DNA of 64,000 nucleotides from Methanobacteriota archaeon (GTDB lineage: Archaea > Halobacteriota > Methanosarcinia > Methanosarcinales > Methanosarcinaceae): contig JAENYU010000010.1 in NCBI GenBank assembly GCA_016841625.1, positions 29,428 through 93,427 of the forward strand, written 5' to 3'. How positions within the stretch are numbered: the stretch's first letter is position 1; the number at the start of each line of letters is the position of its first letter. The translations under genes and the position numbers were made by a program. Shown here in pieces: positions 51,512 to 60,596 of the stretch. A model generated the notes under the pieces. It searched no databases. It saw only the letters and a program-made list of their open reading frames with translations, and was not told the DNA's origin.

Positions 51512-52015
51512 ATGCGAGTTTCCATGGACATTGAATTAAAGGACGTGCCCGGTCAGATGCTTTTAGCCCTTCAACCTCTGTCGGAATGCAGGGCTAACCT
51601 GATCACTGTTTTGCACCACCACCAGAAGCTTACTCCCCGAAAAACGGTTCCTGTGCAGCTCGTACTCGAAACCAGACCCGAAAATATCGCAGCCATCAAA
51701 GCAAGGCTTGAAAAGAACGGAATCAAAGTCGTAAGGGTCGGTGAGCATCGTTTCAGGGAAAGTATAAACGTGGTTCTGATAGGGCACGTGGTCCATAGCG
51801 GGATTCAGGATACCATCGATGAAATAGACAAGACCGGGTTTGCCGAGGTCGTGGACCTCACCCTTTCAATGCCCGGCATCGATATGCTTTCTTCGGCTCT
51901 CATTAAGATCAATGCCCTGGGGAAAGAGGAAATCCAGAAGGCGCTCAACATCCTGAAAGAGGTATCAGCAAAGAAAGATCTGCTGATGGTCCTGCCAATA
52001 GACGTCCAGGCTTGA
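51512..52015 (+). CDS. ACT-domain protein, probable regulator of homoserine dehydrogenase
   Basis: A 167-residue protein with an N-terminal ACT fold (MRVSMDIELKDVPGQMLLALQPLSECRANLITVLHH). A second ACT-like part follows (ESINVVLIGHVVHSGIQDTIDEIDKTG and MPGIDMLSSALIKINA). ACT domains bind amino acids to control enzymes. It ends 25 bases before homoserine dehydrogenase, on the same strand, with an SD (AGGAGG) between them. It likely senses threonine or another aspartate-family amino acid as a separate subunit, since the archaeal dehydrogenase lacks the fused ACT domain. The ATG follows CGAGGGA. Confidence 0.83.
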   Translation: MRVSMDIELKDVPGQMLLALQPLSECRANLITVLHHHQKLTPRKTVPVQLVLETRPENIAAIKARLEKNGIKVVRVGEHRFRESINVVLIGHVVHSGIQDTIDEIDKTGFAEVVDLTLSMPGIDMLSSALIKINALGKEEIQKALNILKEVSAKKDLLMVLPIDVQA

Positions 52016-52040
52016 AAAAAGATCTTAGGAGGATTTTAAG

Positions 52041-53039
52041 ATGAAAACAGTACGCTGTTCAATTATCGGGTTCGGCGCGATCGGACAGGGCGTAGCCGAG
52101 GTGCTCCTGATGAAGAAAGAGTACCTGGAAAATATAGGCCTCGACGTCCGCGTGGTCGCGGTAGTGGACTCGAAAGGTGCGACCATATCTCCCGATGGAG
52201 TGGATCTTGCTGATTGCCTTGCCCGCAAAAAGGAAAAGAGAACGGTTGCCCTGGAAAAAATCACGGGCCTCGAAGTCATCAAGTCCATCGACCATGAACT
52301 GGTAATCGAAACCACTCCCACTAACATCGAAACCGGAGGTGCCGGGCTTCTGAACATGCTTGCGGCTTTTGAAATGGGACGGGACGTGGTTACTTCTAAC
52401 AAGGGACCCCTGACCCTCAGGTACCGGGAACTCGTGGAAACCGCAAAGGCAGCAGGTTCCAGTTTCAGGTTTGAGGCCACAGTTGGTGGTTCGATGCCCG
52501 TCCTCAACTTTGCAAAAGAAGTCCTGGCCGGAAACAATATCCGGAGTGTCAAAGGCATCCTGAATGGGACCTGTAACTATATCCTGACAAGGATGCTGGA
52601 AGAAAGGGCAAGTTACACCGACATCCTTGCCGAGTCCATGGAACTCGGGATTGCGGAGACCGATCCAACTTACGATGTGGAAGGAATCGATTCCGCCTGC
52701 AAACTAGTAATCCTTGCAAACGCCATTTTCGGGCTGGAAGCCACCTACAGGGATGTTGACGTTACGGGAATCACGAAAATCACTCCCGAAGCCCTGGAAA
52801 TGGCTTACGAGAACGGGCACGTGATCAAACTCATAGGGGAAGTCAGCAGGGAACGGATCCATGTGGCTCCCAGGCTTGTCCCCATTAACCATCCCCTGGC
52901 TGTGGGAGGGACCCTCAACGTAGCTTCCCTGGATACCGAACTTGCAGGAGAAATCACTGTCACGGGCAAGGGTGCCGGCTCTGTGGAGACCGCAAGTGCA
53001 ATCCTCAGTGACCTGGTCTCTATTTACAGGGAGCAGTAA
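52041..53039 (+). CDS. hom: Homoserine dehydrogenase
   Basis: The NAD(P)-dependent enzyme that reduces aspartate semialdehyde to homoserine for threonine and methionine synthesis. Its 332 residues include the nucleotide-binding CSIIGFGAIGQGVAEVL, DVVTSNKGPL (catalytic Lys), ATVGGSMPVLNFAKEVLAGN, SVKGILNGTCNYILTRM and ETDPTYDVEGIDSACKLVILAN. No ACT domain is fused; the upstream gene supplies one. The SD TAGGAGG precedes the ATG by 8 bases. Confidence 0.94.
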   Translation: MKTVRCSIIGFGAIGQGVAEVLLMKKEYLENIGLDVRVVAVVDSKGATISPDGVDLADCLARKKEKRTVALEKITGLEVIKSIDHELVIETTPTNIETGGAGLLNMLAAFEMGRDVVTSNKGPLTLRYRELVETAKAAGSSFRFEATVGGSMPVLNFAKEVLAGNNIRSVKGILNGTCNYILTRMLEERASYTDILAESMELGIAETDPTYDVEGIDSACKLVILANAIFGLEATYRDVDVTGITKITPEALEMAYENGHVIKLIGEVSRERIHVAPRLVPINHPLAVGGTLNVASLDTELAGEITVTGKGAGSVETASAILSDLVSIYREQ

Positions 53040-53133
53040 AAGGAAACCAGAAGGCTACGGATCAAAATCCGGGTGCCTGAAGGGCTAAACTCGCCAATAC
53101 ATCGTAAACAAAAAGATAAAAAATACTGGGACC

Positions 53134-54837
53134 ATGACAAGCTTCAGGGAATTTGCAGAGACCTGCCAGGCCGTCGAGAAGATCTCGAGTACTATCGAAA
53201 CCACGAATAAGGTTTCGGAATTTCTACGGAAAGTGGATGTTGAAGAACTGCCCCTGGCAACCCACTTCATCATGAGTGAAGTCTTCCCTGCCTGGACAGG
53301 AAAACAGCTGGGGATCGGGACCAGCCTCCTTTATGCGGCCCTCTCGAAAGCGTCGGGGATGTCTGTGAAGAGTATTGAAGGCCTGATCCGGACCACAGGG
53401 GACATAGGGGAGACCGCCCTCCTGATCCTGAAGGAGAAGAGGAAAAACCAGGTCACTTTTACTTCTTTCCTGGAAGAGGAATCCGAATTTTCCATCTCCG
53501 ATGTATACCAGCGTTTCATTACCGCATCCGAAGCCACGGGAAAAGGTTCCCAGAACTTGAAAATCAAAAACCTCCAGTTCCTTTTCAACTCTTCCGACCC
53601 GAGGGAAGCAAAATACATCGCCCGCCTTGCCCTTGAGGAGCTGCGCATCGGGGTTGGGGAAGGGGTCGTCCGAGATGCCATCGCAAAGGCTTTCGATGTG
53701 CCTGTGGATGTTGTGGAACATGCTTTCATGGTTACAAACGACCTCGGAGTTGTGGCTGCAGCAGCCAGGACCGAGGGAGTTGAGGGCCTGAAAAAGCTTG
53801 GGATCGAAATAAACCGCCCCATCAAGATGATGCTCTCCCAGATCAGCCCGGACATAGGAACCGATATAGGGGACATGAAGGAAGCTGCAATTGAATGGAA
53901 GTTCGACGGGGCCAGGGTCCAGATCCACAAGGACGGAGATTCGGTAACCATTTTCTCAAGAAAACTCGAAAACGTCACGAACTCCCTCCCCGACCTTGTG
54001 GAAATTGTCCGGAAGCATGTAAAAGCCGACTCCGCAATCCTGGACGGGGAAGCCGTAGCCGTGGCAGAAGACGGAAAGCCGAGGGCTTTTCAGGAGATCC
54101 TGAAGCGTTTCCGGCGCAAGTATGACGTGGCTGAAAAAGCCGTCTCTATTCCGATCCAGCTCAACCTCTTTGACATCATGTACCTGAACGGAGATACCCT
54201 TATCTACCTCCCCCTCCGCGAAAGGCGAAAAGCCCTCAGCTCCTGCGTGGAAAGCTCGGTTGAGAACTCCAGGTCCATTTCCGTAGACGAGCAGATCATC
54301 ACAGGCGACCTAAAAATCGTGGAAAAGATATACAAGGAAGCCCTGGATGCCGGGCACGAAGGCATAATGGTCAAAAACCCGGATTCCGTTTATTCCCCGG
54401 GCAAACGCGGCAAGAACTGGCTCAAGAAAAAGCCTCTCATGGAAACCCTCGACCTGGTGATCATCGGAGCAGAATGGGGTTTTGGAAGGCGTGCCAATCT
54501 TATCGGCTCGTATACAGTCGGTTGCTACGACCCGGAGACCACCCGTTTCCTGCAGATCGGCAAAGTAGGCACCGGCCTGAGTGACGAACAACTCAAAGAG
54601 CTCACCGAAATGCTCTCCGGGCTCATGGGCGGGGAAGCCGGAGGAGTCTTTGCCGTCCGGCCAAAAGTAGTGGTTGAAATCGCTTTCGAAGAAATCCAGA
54701 AGAGCCCCAACTACGACTCGGGTTTCGCCATGCGCTTCCCCCGCTTCATCCGAATCCGGGACGATAAAGCCCCTGATGAAGCCGACAGCATCCAGCGGAT
54801 CGAAAGGGTCTATTCCCAGCAGCGGAAAAAGTTGTGA
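53134..54837 (+). CDS. lig: ATP-dependent DNA ligase
   Basis: A 567-residue archaeal ATP-dependent DNA ligase that seals nicks during replication and repair. The N-terminal DNA-binding domain begins [20 protein letters not shown]. The adenylated Lys lies in [16 protein letters not shown]. Further motifs are [52 protein letters not shown] and the C-terminal NWLKKKP. The length equals archaeal DNA ligases. It stands alone after homoserine dehydrogenase. Confidence 0.96.
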   Translation: MTSFREFAETCQAVEKISSTIETTNKVSEFLRKVDVEELPLATHFIMSEVFPAWTGKQLGIGTSLLYAALSKASGMSVKSIEGLIRTTGDIGETALLILKEKRKNQVTFTSFLEEESEFSISDVYQRFITASEATGKGSQNLKIKNLQFLFNSSDPREAKYIARLALEELRIGVGEGVVRDAIAKAFDVPVDVVEHAFMVTNDLGVVAAAARTEGVEGLKKLGIEINRPIKMMLSQISPDIGTDIGDMKEAAIEWKFDGARVQIHKDGDSVTIFSRKLENVTNSLPDLVEIVRKHVKADSAILDGEAVAVAEDGKPRAFQEILKRFRRKYDVAEKAVSIPIQLNLFDIMYLNGDTLIYLPLRERRKALSSCVESSVENSRSISVDEQIITGDLKIVEKIYKEALDAGHEGIMVKNPDSVYSPGKRGKNWLKKKPLMETLDLVIIGAEWGFGRRANLIGSYTVGCYDPETTRFLQIGKVGTGLSDEQLKELTEMLSGLMGGEAGGVFAVRPKVVVEIAFEEIQKSPNYDSGFAMRFPRFIRIRDDKAPDEADSIQRIERVYSQQRKKL

Positions 54838-54914
54838 ACTTTGGCTGGGGAATCTTTTTAATTTTTTTGTGAGTTCCAAACTAAGTTTAATTTCTGAGTT
54901 TCAAATCCTGAAAT

Positions 54915-54992
54915 CTCAAAAATACTTAAACAGGTCACCCCTCAAAAATACTTAAACAGGTCACCCCTCAAATATACTTAAACAGGTCGTCC
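54915..54992. repeat. 26-bp tandem repeat duplicating the engB 3' end
   Basis: CTCAAAAATACTTAAACAGGTCACCC begins at 54915 and 54941 and matches the sequence at 54967, which is the coding end of engB (DLFKYI and stop). So two extra copies of the gene's last codons lie directly behind it. Confidence 0.9.
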
Positions 54993-55597
54993 CGTTTCAT
55001 TTCGTGCAGCCTGTCCCGCAGGAGGCTCTTGAGGGGTTTTAACTCCCCTTTCTTGACGCTAATCGGGGCGATCAGGTGTTTCCAGTTTTCCCATGGGGGC
55101 TCAAGCCCAAGGCGGCCTGTGATTTCATCCAGGAGAGGGCCATACTCGTTTTCTTTGACTTTGTCCATCTTGTTTGCAGCTATCAGGGTATCGATCCCGA
55201 CTTCCCTCAGGAAATCAAACATCTCAATGTCAATGGGGATCTGGTCCCTGGCATCCCAGCGGTCGACGACATCAGGGAAGAAGGGGCCGTCTATCACAAG
55301 GACCCCAAGCTTGATCCTTTCGGCATTGTTTTCGATGTAGTGTACGATATTGTCTTTCACGATGTCCTGTTTCCGGTCCTTGACCCCGCTCATAAAACCA
55401 AAGCCCGGCATGTCGGTGACGAGCAGGTCCGAGAGCTGGACATGGAAGGGGCGCAGGGTAACCCCGGGGCGTCTCCCCACTCTTACCTTTGCTCCGAAAA
55501 GTTCCTTTATGAGAGATGATTTGCCCACGTTAGAGCGTCCGACGAAGAGGATTTCAAGGTTTGTACCTCTATATTCCACGGTCTTGCTTACTTTCAT
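54968..55597 (-). CDS. engB: EngB-family GTP-binding protein
   Basis: A 209-residue translation-factor-type GTPase of the EngB/YihA group. The G1 loop is VGRSNVGKSSLIKELFG, the G3 motif is VTDMPGFGF and the G4 motif is AANKMDKVKE. In bacteria EngB helps ribosome assembly. The start ATG is preceded by GAGGTAA, which lies in the last codons of the upstream DHH gene. The two genes are seven bases apart and co-transcribed. Its last codons are part of a 26-bp tandem repeat. Confidence 0.9.
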   Translation of the reverse strand: MKVSKTVEYRGTNLEILFVGRSNVGKSSLIKELFGAKVRVGRRPGVTLRPFHVQLSDLLVTDMPGFGFMSGVKDRKQDIVKDNIVHYIENNAERIKLGVLVIDGPFFPDVVDRWDARDQIPIDIEMFDFLREVGIDTLIAANKMDKVKENEYGPLLDEITGRLGLEPPWENWKHLIAPISVKKGELKPLKSLLRDRLHEMKRDDLFKYI

Positions 55598-55604
55598 TTT
55601 TTCT

Positions 55605-56603
55605 TTACCTCATTTCTGCTTCTCCAATCCCGGCATCGAAGGCGTGGAGAAAAGCCTCAAAGGAGTCTTCAGGGATGCGTGCCCCTCCCGCGAGGGGATG
55701 CCCTCCGCCATTTCCTCCGAACTGCGGGGCAATGCTACGCAGGAGCCGGTTCACGTCTGCCTGTCCCCTGGAACGGATGCTCAGGTCGTATATCCCTTTT
55801 TTCGGGCGGTGTTCGGCTGCAATGCCAACTTCCCTCCGTCCGTATGAGGCTGCATAGATAGCCGCTTTTGAAATGGAGTTATTCGTATTTACAATATACG
55901 CGCTGTTTTTCAGGACTTTCACGTTTTGTTTGACAAAGACCCGGATTTTTTCCTCGTTCAGAGCCGCATCCCGGGCAAGCTCCAGAAGACCCGGGATCCC
56001 TGAAGGAATCCTGTCCCTTGATAGAGGGTTCAGGAGTGTCCTCTTGAATTCGTAGTCCTTGCCTTTCTGGAGCACCGCCTGGATCAGGGTCCCTGCCTGG
56101 AAGTAGAGGCTTCTTTTGTCCCAGTCCTTGACCCAGCGCTTCACGTGGGGCGTGTTGTCGCAAAAGTCTCCTATGGCCCCGTAGATGGCAACCCTCCTCA
56201 TGTCCCGACTCAGGAGGTCTTCAAAGACGCGGAAGGTTAGTTCTGAGGTGCAGGGACCTGTGTAATCATTGTAAAACCATTCTTCCTTCCCTTTTTCTTC
56301 TTCCACGCAGCTTTCCGGGAGAGGGTGATGATCGATATAGTAGAGGTTGCACTTTTCTGCAAGTACCTGAAGCCTGGAATAAAGTTCGAGGCAGTGCCTT
56401 TCATTAATTGCAATGTCACAGATGATTAGGGTTTTAACGTCTCTTATCTCGTTCAGCTTATCCAGGAGATTAACCGGATTTGTAAAGTATACGGACGCCC
56501 CCGGGTAGGCACTCTTTGCAATGGCACCAGAGCATATCCCGTCCGAATCTCCGTGGGTCAGGATCAGGGTTTTTGCTGTTAGTAAGTTCTGGGTTTTTTT
56601 CAT
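55605..56603 (-). CDS. DHH-family phosphoesterase
   Basis: A 332-residue member of the DHH/DHHA1 family, which includes RecJ-like exonucleases, oligoribonucleases and inorganic pyrophosphatases. The first metal motif is THGDSDGICSGAI, the second CDIAINERHC, the DHH motif YIDHHPLP and the DHHA1 glycines GGNGGGHPLAGGARIP. The length is that of stand-alone archaeal members. It lies just upstream of engB in one transcript. It probably acts on short nucleic acids or dinucleotides, but the substrate is not visible. Confidence 0.9.
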   Translation of the reverse strand: MKKTQNLLTAKTLILTHGDSDGICSGAIAKSAYPGASVYFTNPVNLLDKLNEIRDVKTLIICDIAINERHCLELYSRLQVLAEKCNLYYIDHHPLPESCVEEEKGKEEWFYNDYTGPCTSELTFRVFEDLLSRDMRRVAIYGAIGDFCDNTPHVKRWVKDWDKRSLYFQAGTLIQAVLQKGKDYEFKRTLLNPLSRDRIPSGIPGLLELARDAALNEEKIRVFVKQNVKVLKNSAYIVNTNNSISKAAIYAASYGRREVGIAAEHRPKKGIYDLSIRSRGQADVNRLLRSIAPQFGGNGGGHPLAGGARIPEDSFEAFLHAFDAGIGEAEMR

Positions 56604-56995
56604 TCTGGGCTTCCTTTTTTCTTTTAGTAGAGAGTAAATAAGTTTCTGTTCTTATTTTTAAGCTTTTATTTATTTTCCGACAGAGGGGTTTATTCTCCAG
56701 AAAGAGACCTTGAAAAATCAGTTTCTTTCGGTAAATGGGGAGCTGGTTGAAAAATGTATGAACAAATGGAATGAGTAAATGGAATGAGTAAATCGAAGAG
56801 TTGAAAAAGGAATTAGCAAATGGAATGTGTAAAGCAGAAGAAATGAGCAAATGGGGAATTTAAAAGAAGAGAATTTTTGAGAAATAAATAGGAGAAAAGT
56901 TGATACTCCCCGGAAATCCGGGAAAGCACCTTAAAAAGAGTGTTTGAAAAAGGGAATCTCAAAAGAGCGCCTAAAACCGCTCTCCGGAGTAATTT
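56604..56995. other. Spacer with AAATGGAATGAGT-type repeats
   Basis: Irregular copies of AAATGGAATGAGTAAAT recur at about 56760-56860. The stretch is otherwise AT-rich and separates the DHH gene from the surface protein gene. No gene was recognised. Confidence 0.5.
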
Positions 56996-58597
56996 TCAGA
57001 CAAGCCCTTTTTTTCTGAGCCCAGCAACTCCCAGCAGCCCGATGACCGCAAGCAGGGAACCAAAGCCCGGGGTATCTTCGATCTCCTCTTCGGTCCCGCT
57101 GGTTTTCACATAGCTATCGGATTCTTCGTTCTTTTCCTTGTTGGATTCCGTTGACCCTGCAGGCTGCTGCTCACTGCTCGCTTCCAGGATCAGGGTTCCC
57201 ACATTCACGACAGGCGGGGTCGCGGAATAGACTTCTCCCCTGTAGTCTTCAAGGTCAAGGAAAGTTGCCTTGCAGGGGGGCAGCTGGATTTTCCCGTCAC
57301 TGTGCATCTGCATGATGTATTTTATGGTCTTTGACCCGCCGCCGCTCTTGAGGACTCCTTTGTAGCTCATTTCCCCGCTTATGAATTTGGCTTCTGGAGG
57401 AACGGTATCTGTAACTGTCACGCTTGCGTCAACGTTACCTGAGTTCTTTACGGTGAGCGTGACCGTCAGTTCATCCCCTTTCTCAAGCTGCTGTGTGCTG
57501 AGTGATTTGGTAAGTATTATGTTTGGCCCGTAGACTTTGGTCTTATCGGAATTGTCGGATTCGATTTTCTTACTCGCCCCGTTGGGCAGGGTGAAAGTAG
57601 CAACTGCTTTGGGGAAGGTGAAATCTCCGGGTTTTTCCGGGATCAGGGTATACTTGAATACATCCGCAGCAACTTCCCCCGCTTCCAGGGAAAGGGTTGT
57701 GCCAAGCTCCATCTCTTCTTCAAAACGCATTCCTGAGACCAATTTATCCGTAAGTTCGATATCTTTAATGTCGCAGAGTCCTCCGTTCCGGACTGTTACC
57801 GAAACGTATACAGGCTCTCCCATGTGGCGTTCTTTAGTGGCGCTCTTCGAAACTATAAGGTCCCATTTCCTCTTGATTTTTATGTTCTTGGACCCTTCGG
57901 CTTCGTACTCCCCATCCTTGATATCCACACCCTCGGTCTTTGCGATAATTTTGTAATCGGTATCTTCCAGAGGCACTGGCGTCTTCAATGTAAGAGTAAT
58001 AGGCTCCAATGCTTCGCCTTTCAAGATCTTTGTGTAAGTGTGCTTTGTTTTTCCGCTTAGAACCTCAAGCCCAGCAGTGTCGATTGTTACCACAATATCT
58101 TCAGCTTTTGCGTCCCCGTCATTCTTGACGTTTATCGTGACCTCGATCTTGCCGTCTGAAGCCGATTTCGGGTCATAGCTGTCCTGGTCTGTGTCAACGT
58201 CGGTATCGAAACCGGGTTTTCCCCTCAACCAGACCTCCAGTTTTGCAGTAGGTTCCCATTCGTCGTTTTGCCATACTCTGGTATCCTTCGTGACACTTAC
58301 TGCTTTGATTTTGATTTCATCGTCGTATGTAAAAAAATATGGAGCAGAGTTGGCCGAAAGAGGGGAAGTTACAAGTTCTTCTCCTTCTTTGGATAGTGAA
58401 ATGAACACGAAACCTTCTTCGTTAAAGTCTTCAGCCCGAATCACATATTCACCAACCTGGAATGATTCGCCCCAGCCTATTGTATTTGTTGTATCCAGTA
58501 CATACTGGATGTTTTCATCATCTGCAAAAGCTGGTGTACAGAAAAAGGAAAGAAAAAGGACAAAAGAAAGTGCCAGAAGTAAGTTTTTTTTAACCAT
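56996..58597 (-). CDS. Secreted surface protein with PGF-CTERM sorting signal
   Basis: A 533-residue exported protein. The signal peptide (about 1-25, ending TPAFA) is followed by a beta-rich N-terminal region (about 26-130). Tandem CARDB/DUF11-type beta-sandwich domains come next (about 150-470): EVTINVKNDGDAKAEDIVVTID, VSVTVRNGGLCDIKDIELTD and VTLTVKNSGNVDASVTVTDTVP. The C-terminus is a Ser/Glu-rich linker, the PGF tripeptide in DTPGFGSLLAV, a hydrophobic stretch and a basic tail (LRKKGLV). This is the archaeosortase ArtA recognition signal, so the protein is likely cleaved and lipid-anchored at the surface. Binding partners are unknown. The ATG follows CAGGGAGGG. Confidence 0.87.
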   Translation of the reverse strand: MVKKNLLLALSFVLFLSFFCTPAFADDENIQYVLDTTNTIGWGESFQVGEYVIRAEDFNEEGFVFISLSKEGEELVTSPLSANSAPYFFTYDDEIKIKAVSVTKDTRVWQNDEWEPTAKLEVWLRGKPGFDTDVDTDQDSYDPKSASDGKIEVTINVKNDGDAKAEDIVVTIDTAGLEVLSGKTKHTYTKILKGEALEPITLTLKTPVPLEDTDYKIIAKTEGVDIKDGEYEAEGSKNIKIKRKWDLIVSKSATKERHMGEPVYVSVTVRNGGLCDIKDIELTDKLVSGMRFEEEMELGTTLSLEAGEVAADVFKYTLIPEKPGDFTFPKAVATFTLPNGASKKIESDNSDKTKVYGPNIILTKSLSTQQLEKGDELTVTLTVKNSGNVDASVTVTDTVPPEAKFISGEMSYKGVLKSGGGSKTIKYIMQMHSDGKIQLPPCKATFLDLEDYRGEVYSATPPVVNVGTLILEASSEQQPAGSTESNKEKNEESDSYVKTSGTEEEIEDTPGFGSLLAVIGLLGVAGLRKKGLV

Positions 58598-59152
58598 AGT
58601 TATCCCTCCCTGAAATTACACTGGTGATAAAGTGCCCCCATGCTCCGGAAACATTTACGCATTTTTTTGTGTATTACTTTAAGTGATAATCGCTATAGAT
58701 TGGTATATTGTTTGTACACTGTGACTAAATTTTTTCATCAGGTAATTTCATTTTGCGGCTTTCTTCTCTTTTTATAGTGCTATTTTTGCCTGTATACCTG
58801 TAATTTGACTGATGTCTTTGTAAATATCTTTCTTGAACATATTATAAGTTTTGTGGATGTCTATAGTAAATTTTTTGAGATTTTTGGATGATGAAGGTTT
58901 ATGAACCGTTCCCTTTTCACCTCCTGCGCCCTGCTGTGCGAATTAAAGAAAAGTTTAAATAGGGGGCAACCTCCTCAGAAAACTGGACTTTAAAAAAGTT
59001 CAGGGTTTAAGAGCGCAGGATGTTTACATGAAGAGTATGTAATCGAGAAGAGGATATTGATCAGGAAAGGGACGTTTAAATATCCATGCCAACTTAGTAC
59101 GTGACGTATCCTGAAATAGTAAGGAATTTACATCTATTAGAGGGGCTTTTCC
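58598..59152. other. Long divergent spacer with two TATA boxes
   Basis: It separates the surface protein gene (minus) and the NIF3-like gene (plus). The boxes GTTTAAATAG (58949-58958) and GTTTAAATAT (59069-59078) are good archaeal TATA candidates on the plus strand. The second lies about 80 bases before the NIF3-like ATG. The stretch 58955-59060, between the two boxes, could encode a short transcript, but no clear frame is present. Confidence 0.55.
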
Positions 59153-59902
59153 ATGGAACTTAAAAAAATAGTGGAAATTCTTGAAGAAATCGCACCTCCT
59201 GAACTTTCGGAGGACTTTGACGAAGGCAGGATAGGGCTCATCCTGAACCTGGAAAATGACGTTAAGAAAATTGCAGTTGCCCTGGACGCAAACACTTACG
59301 TCCTTGAAAAAGCCTCTGAAATTGGTGCGGATCTGCTAATTACCCACCATACCCTGATCTTCAGGCCGGTAAATATAATTTCAAAGCCTCTTGCAGCCTC
59401 TCTAAAGCTTGCCCTTAATAACGGGATATCCCTCTACAGCATGCATACCAATTACGACAGGGTTAAAGGAGGAGTAAATGACGTGCTTGCGGCACGCCTA
59501 AGGCTCCGAAATGTCGAGGAAGCGGGAATGGGACGGATCGGGGAAGTCTACCCCTGCTCTTCCGCGGAAATGGCTGCCCGTGTCTCGGAGTGCCTGAAGA
59601 CCCCTGTCATGTATGCCGGGGAAAAAGAGGAGATAAGGCGTGTAATGGTTTACGGAGGCAGTGGCTTTCGGAACGAGTACCTCCAAATTGCCCGAGAAAG
59701 GGGCGCTGAAGCCTTTGTGTCCTCCGAACTGAAGCATGAAGTCCTCAGGTCGAACGGAGATCTCTGCCTGATAGATGCCACCCACTATGCCACGGAAAAC
59801 CCCGGAATGGAAGCCCTCTGCCTCAGGCTCCGGGAACTGCTAGACATCGAGGTCGAATTTATCGAGCAGTCTTCAGGGCTCAAAACGATCATGCGGGTCT
59901 GA
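59153..59902 (+). CDS. NIF3-like dinuclear metal protein
   Basis: A 249-residue member of the NIF3/DUF34 family. The metal ligands are seen in LLITHHTLIF, YSMHTNYDRVKGGVND and CLIDATHYATENPGME, with Glu in the last. The family has a toroidal hexameric dimetal core and is annotated as GTP cyclohydrolase I type 2-like or metal chaperone. The true role is unsettled. The ATG follows GAGGGG at good spacing. It is followed after about 50 bases by a small possible gene. Confidence 0.88.
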   Translation: MELKKIVEILEEIAPPELSEDFDEGRIGLILNLENDVKKIAVALDANTYVLEKASEIGADLLITHHTLIFRPVNIISKPLAASLKLALNNGISLYSMHTNYDRVKGGVNDVLAARLRLRNVEEAGMGRIGEVYPCSSAEMAARVSECLKTPVMYAGEKEEIRRVMVYGGSGFRNEYLQIARERGAEAFVSSELKHEVLRSNGDLCLIDATHYATENPGMEALCLRLRELLDIEVEFIEQSSGLKTIMRV

Positions 59903-59955
59903 GTCTTTCTGAACATTTCTGAGAATAGATCAAAATTAAAATTGAAGAGATCGGC

Positions 59956-60105
59956 ATGAAAGAAAAAACCGATAAAATGGAAAAAGAAAAAGGGCTGGAT
60001 GACGATGCTCTGGAAGTACTGCTCAACGAACAACTTAAAATGCAGGTTCGTTCCGATTACAGGCGAAGCCTCGGAAACGAGCATCAAAGGCGATATATGG
60101 AATAA
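59956..60105 (+). CDS. Possible 49-residue charged protein
   Basis: The frame starts at the ATG 59956 and encodes a very charged helix (MKEKTDKMEKEKGLDDDALE, then RSDYRRSLGNEHQRRYME). An SD-like GAAGAGA lies ten bases upstream. Codon composition is coding-like, and it follows directly after the NIF3-like gene. It may be a small conserved partner protein, but I do not recognise it. Confidence 0.42.
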   Translation: MKEKTDKMEKEKGLDDDALEVLLNEQLKMQVRSDYRRSLGNEHQRRYME

Positions 60106-60150
60106 GCCTATGTTTTCCAGTGCATGCCTTTTTGTGCACCTCTTGATTTC

Positions 60151-60441
60151 TTAATGTTTACACTGTCTTCTTATCAGTTCTTTTTTATGCTCTGGTTTTC
60201 TAACCGTTTTTGTAGCTGGAATACTGACACCTAATAGTTTTTTAGCTGCATGTGAGTTCAGCATTGCTCCCGAAAGTAAAACCAGCCATCCGACCGGAAA
60301 CAGGATCAACAAAAGGCAGTATGTCGAAACCAAAACTACAAGCGACTTTCCTGCAAAGCCTCTTACGCTCACCACAGTCACCCCCCGTGTGCTTGTAAAG
60401 GCCAGTTTCGCAGTAGATAGTCCCCTGTAAGTCCGTGCCAT
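60151..60441 (-). CDS. Hypothetical one-helix membrane protein
   Basis: A 96-residue frame with a Thr/Ser/Arg-rich N-terminus, one long hydrophobic segment (about 34-60, LVVLVSTYCLLLILFPVGWLVLLSGAML) and a basic C-terminus ending RRQCKH. The start at 60441 has no clear SD. It lies convergent with the previous small frame. I do not recognise the family and the call is tentative. Confidence 0.42.
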   Translation of the reverse strand: MARTYRGLSTAKLAFTSTRGVTVVSVRGFAGKSLVVLVSTYCLLLILFPVGWLVLLSGAMLNSHAAKKLLGVSIPATKTVRKPEHKKELIRRQCKH

Positions 60442-60596
60442 TTTCCGAGTAGAATATCTTGGCAGTACTCTTCCAGTCGCGGGCTTACTGGATACTTTTT
60501 TTCATTAAGTTTGTGCCATTTTAGGACATGTAGATATATGTTCTGCCCATTATATGAATGCTTGCTTAAGCACTAAATTTGCATACAAAGTTCCCT

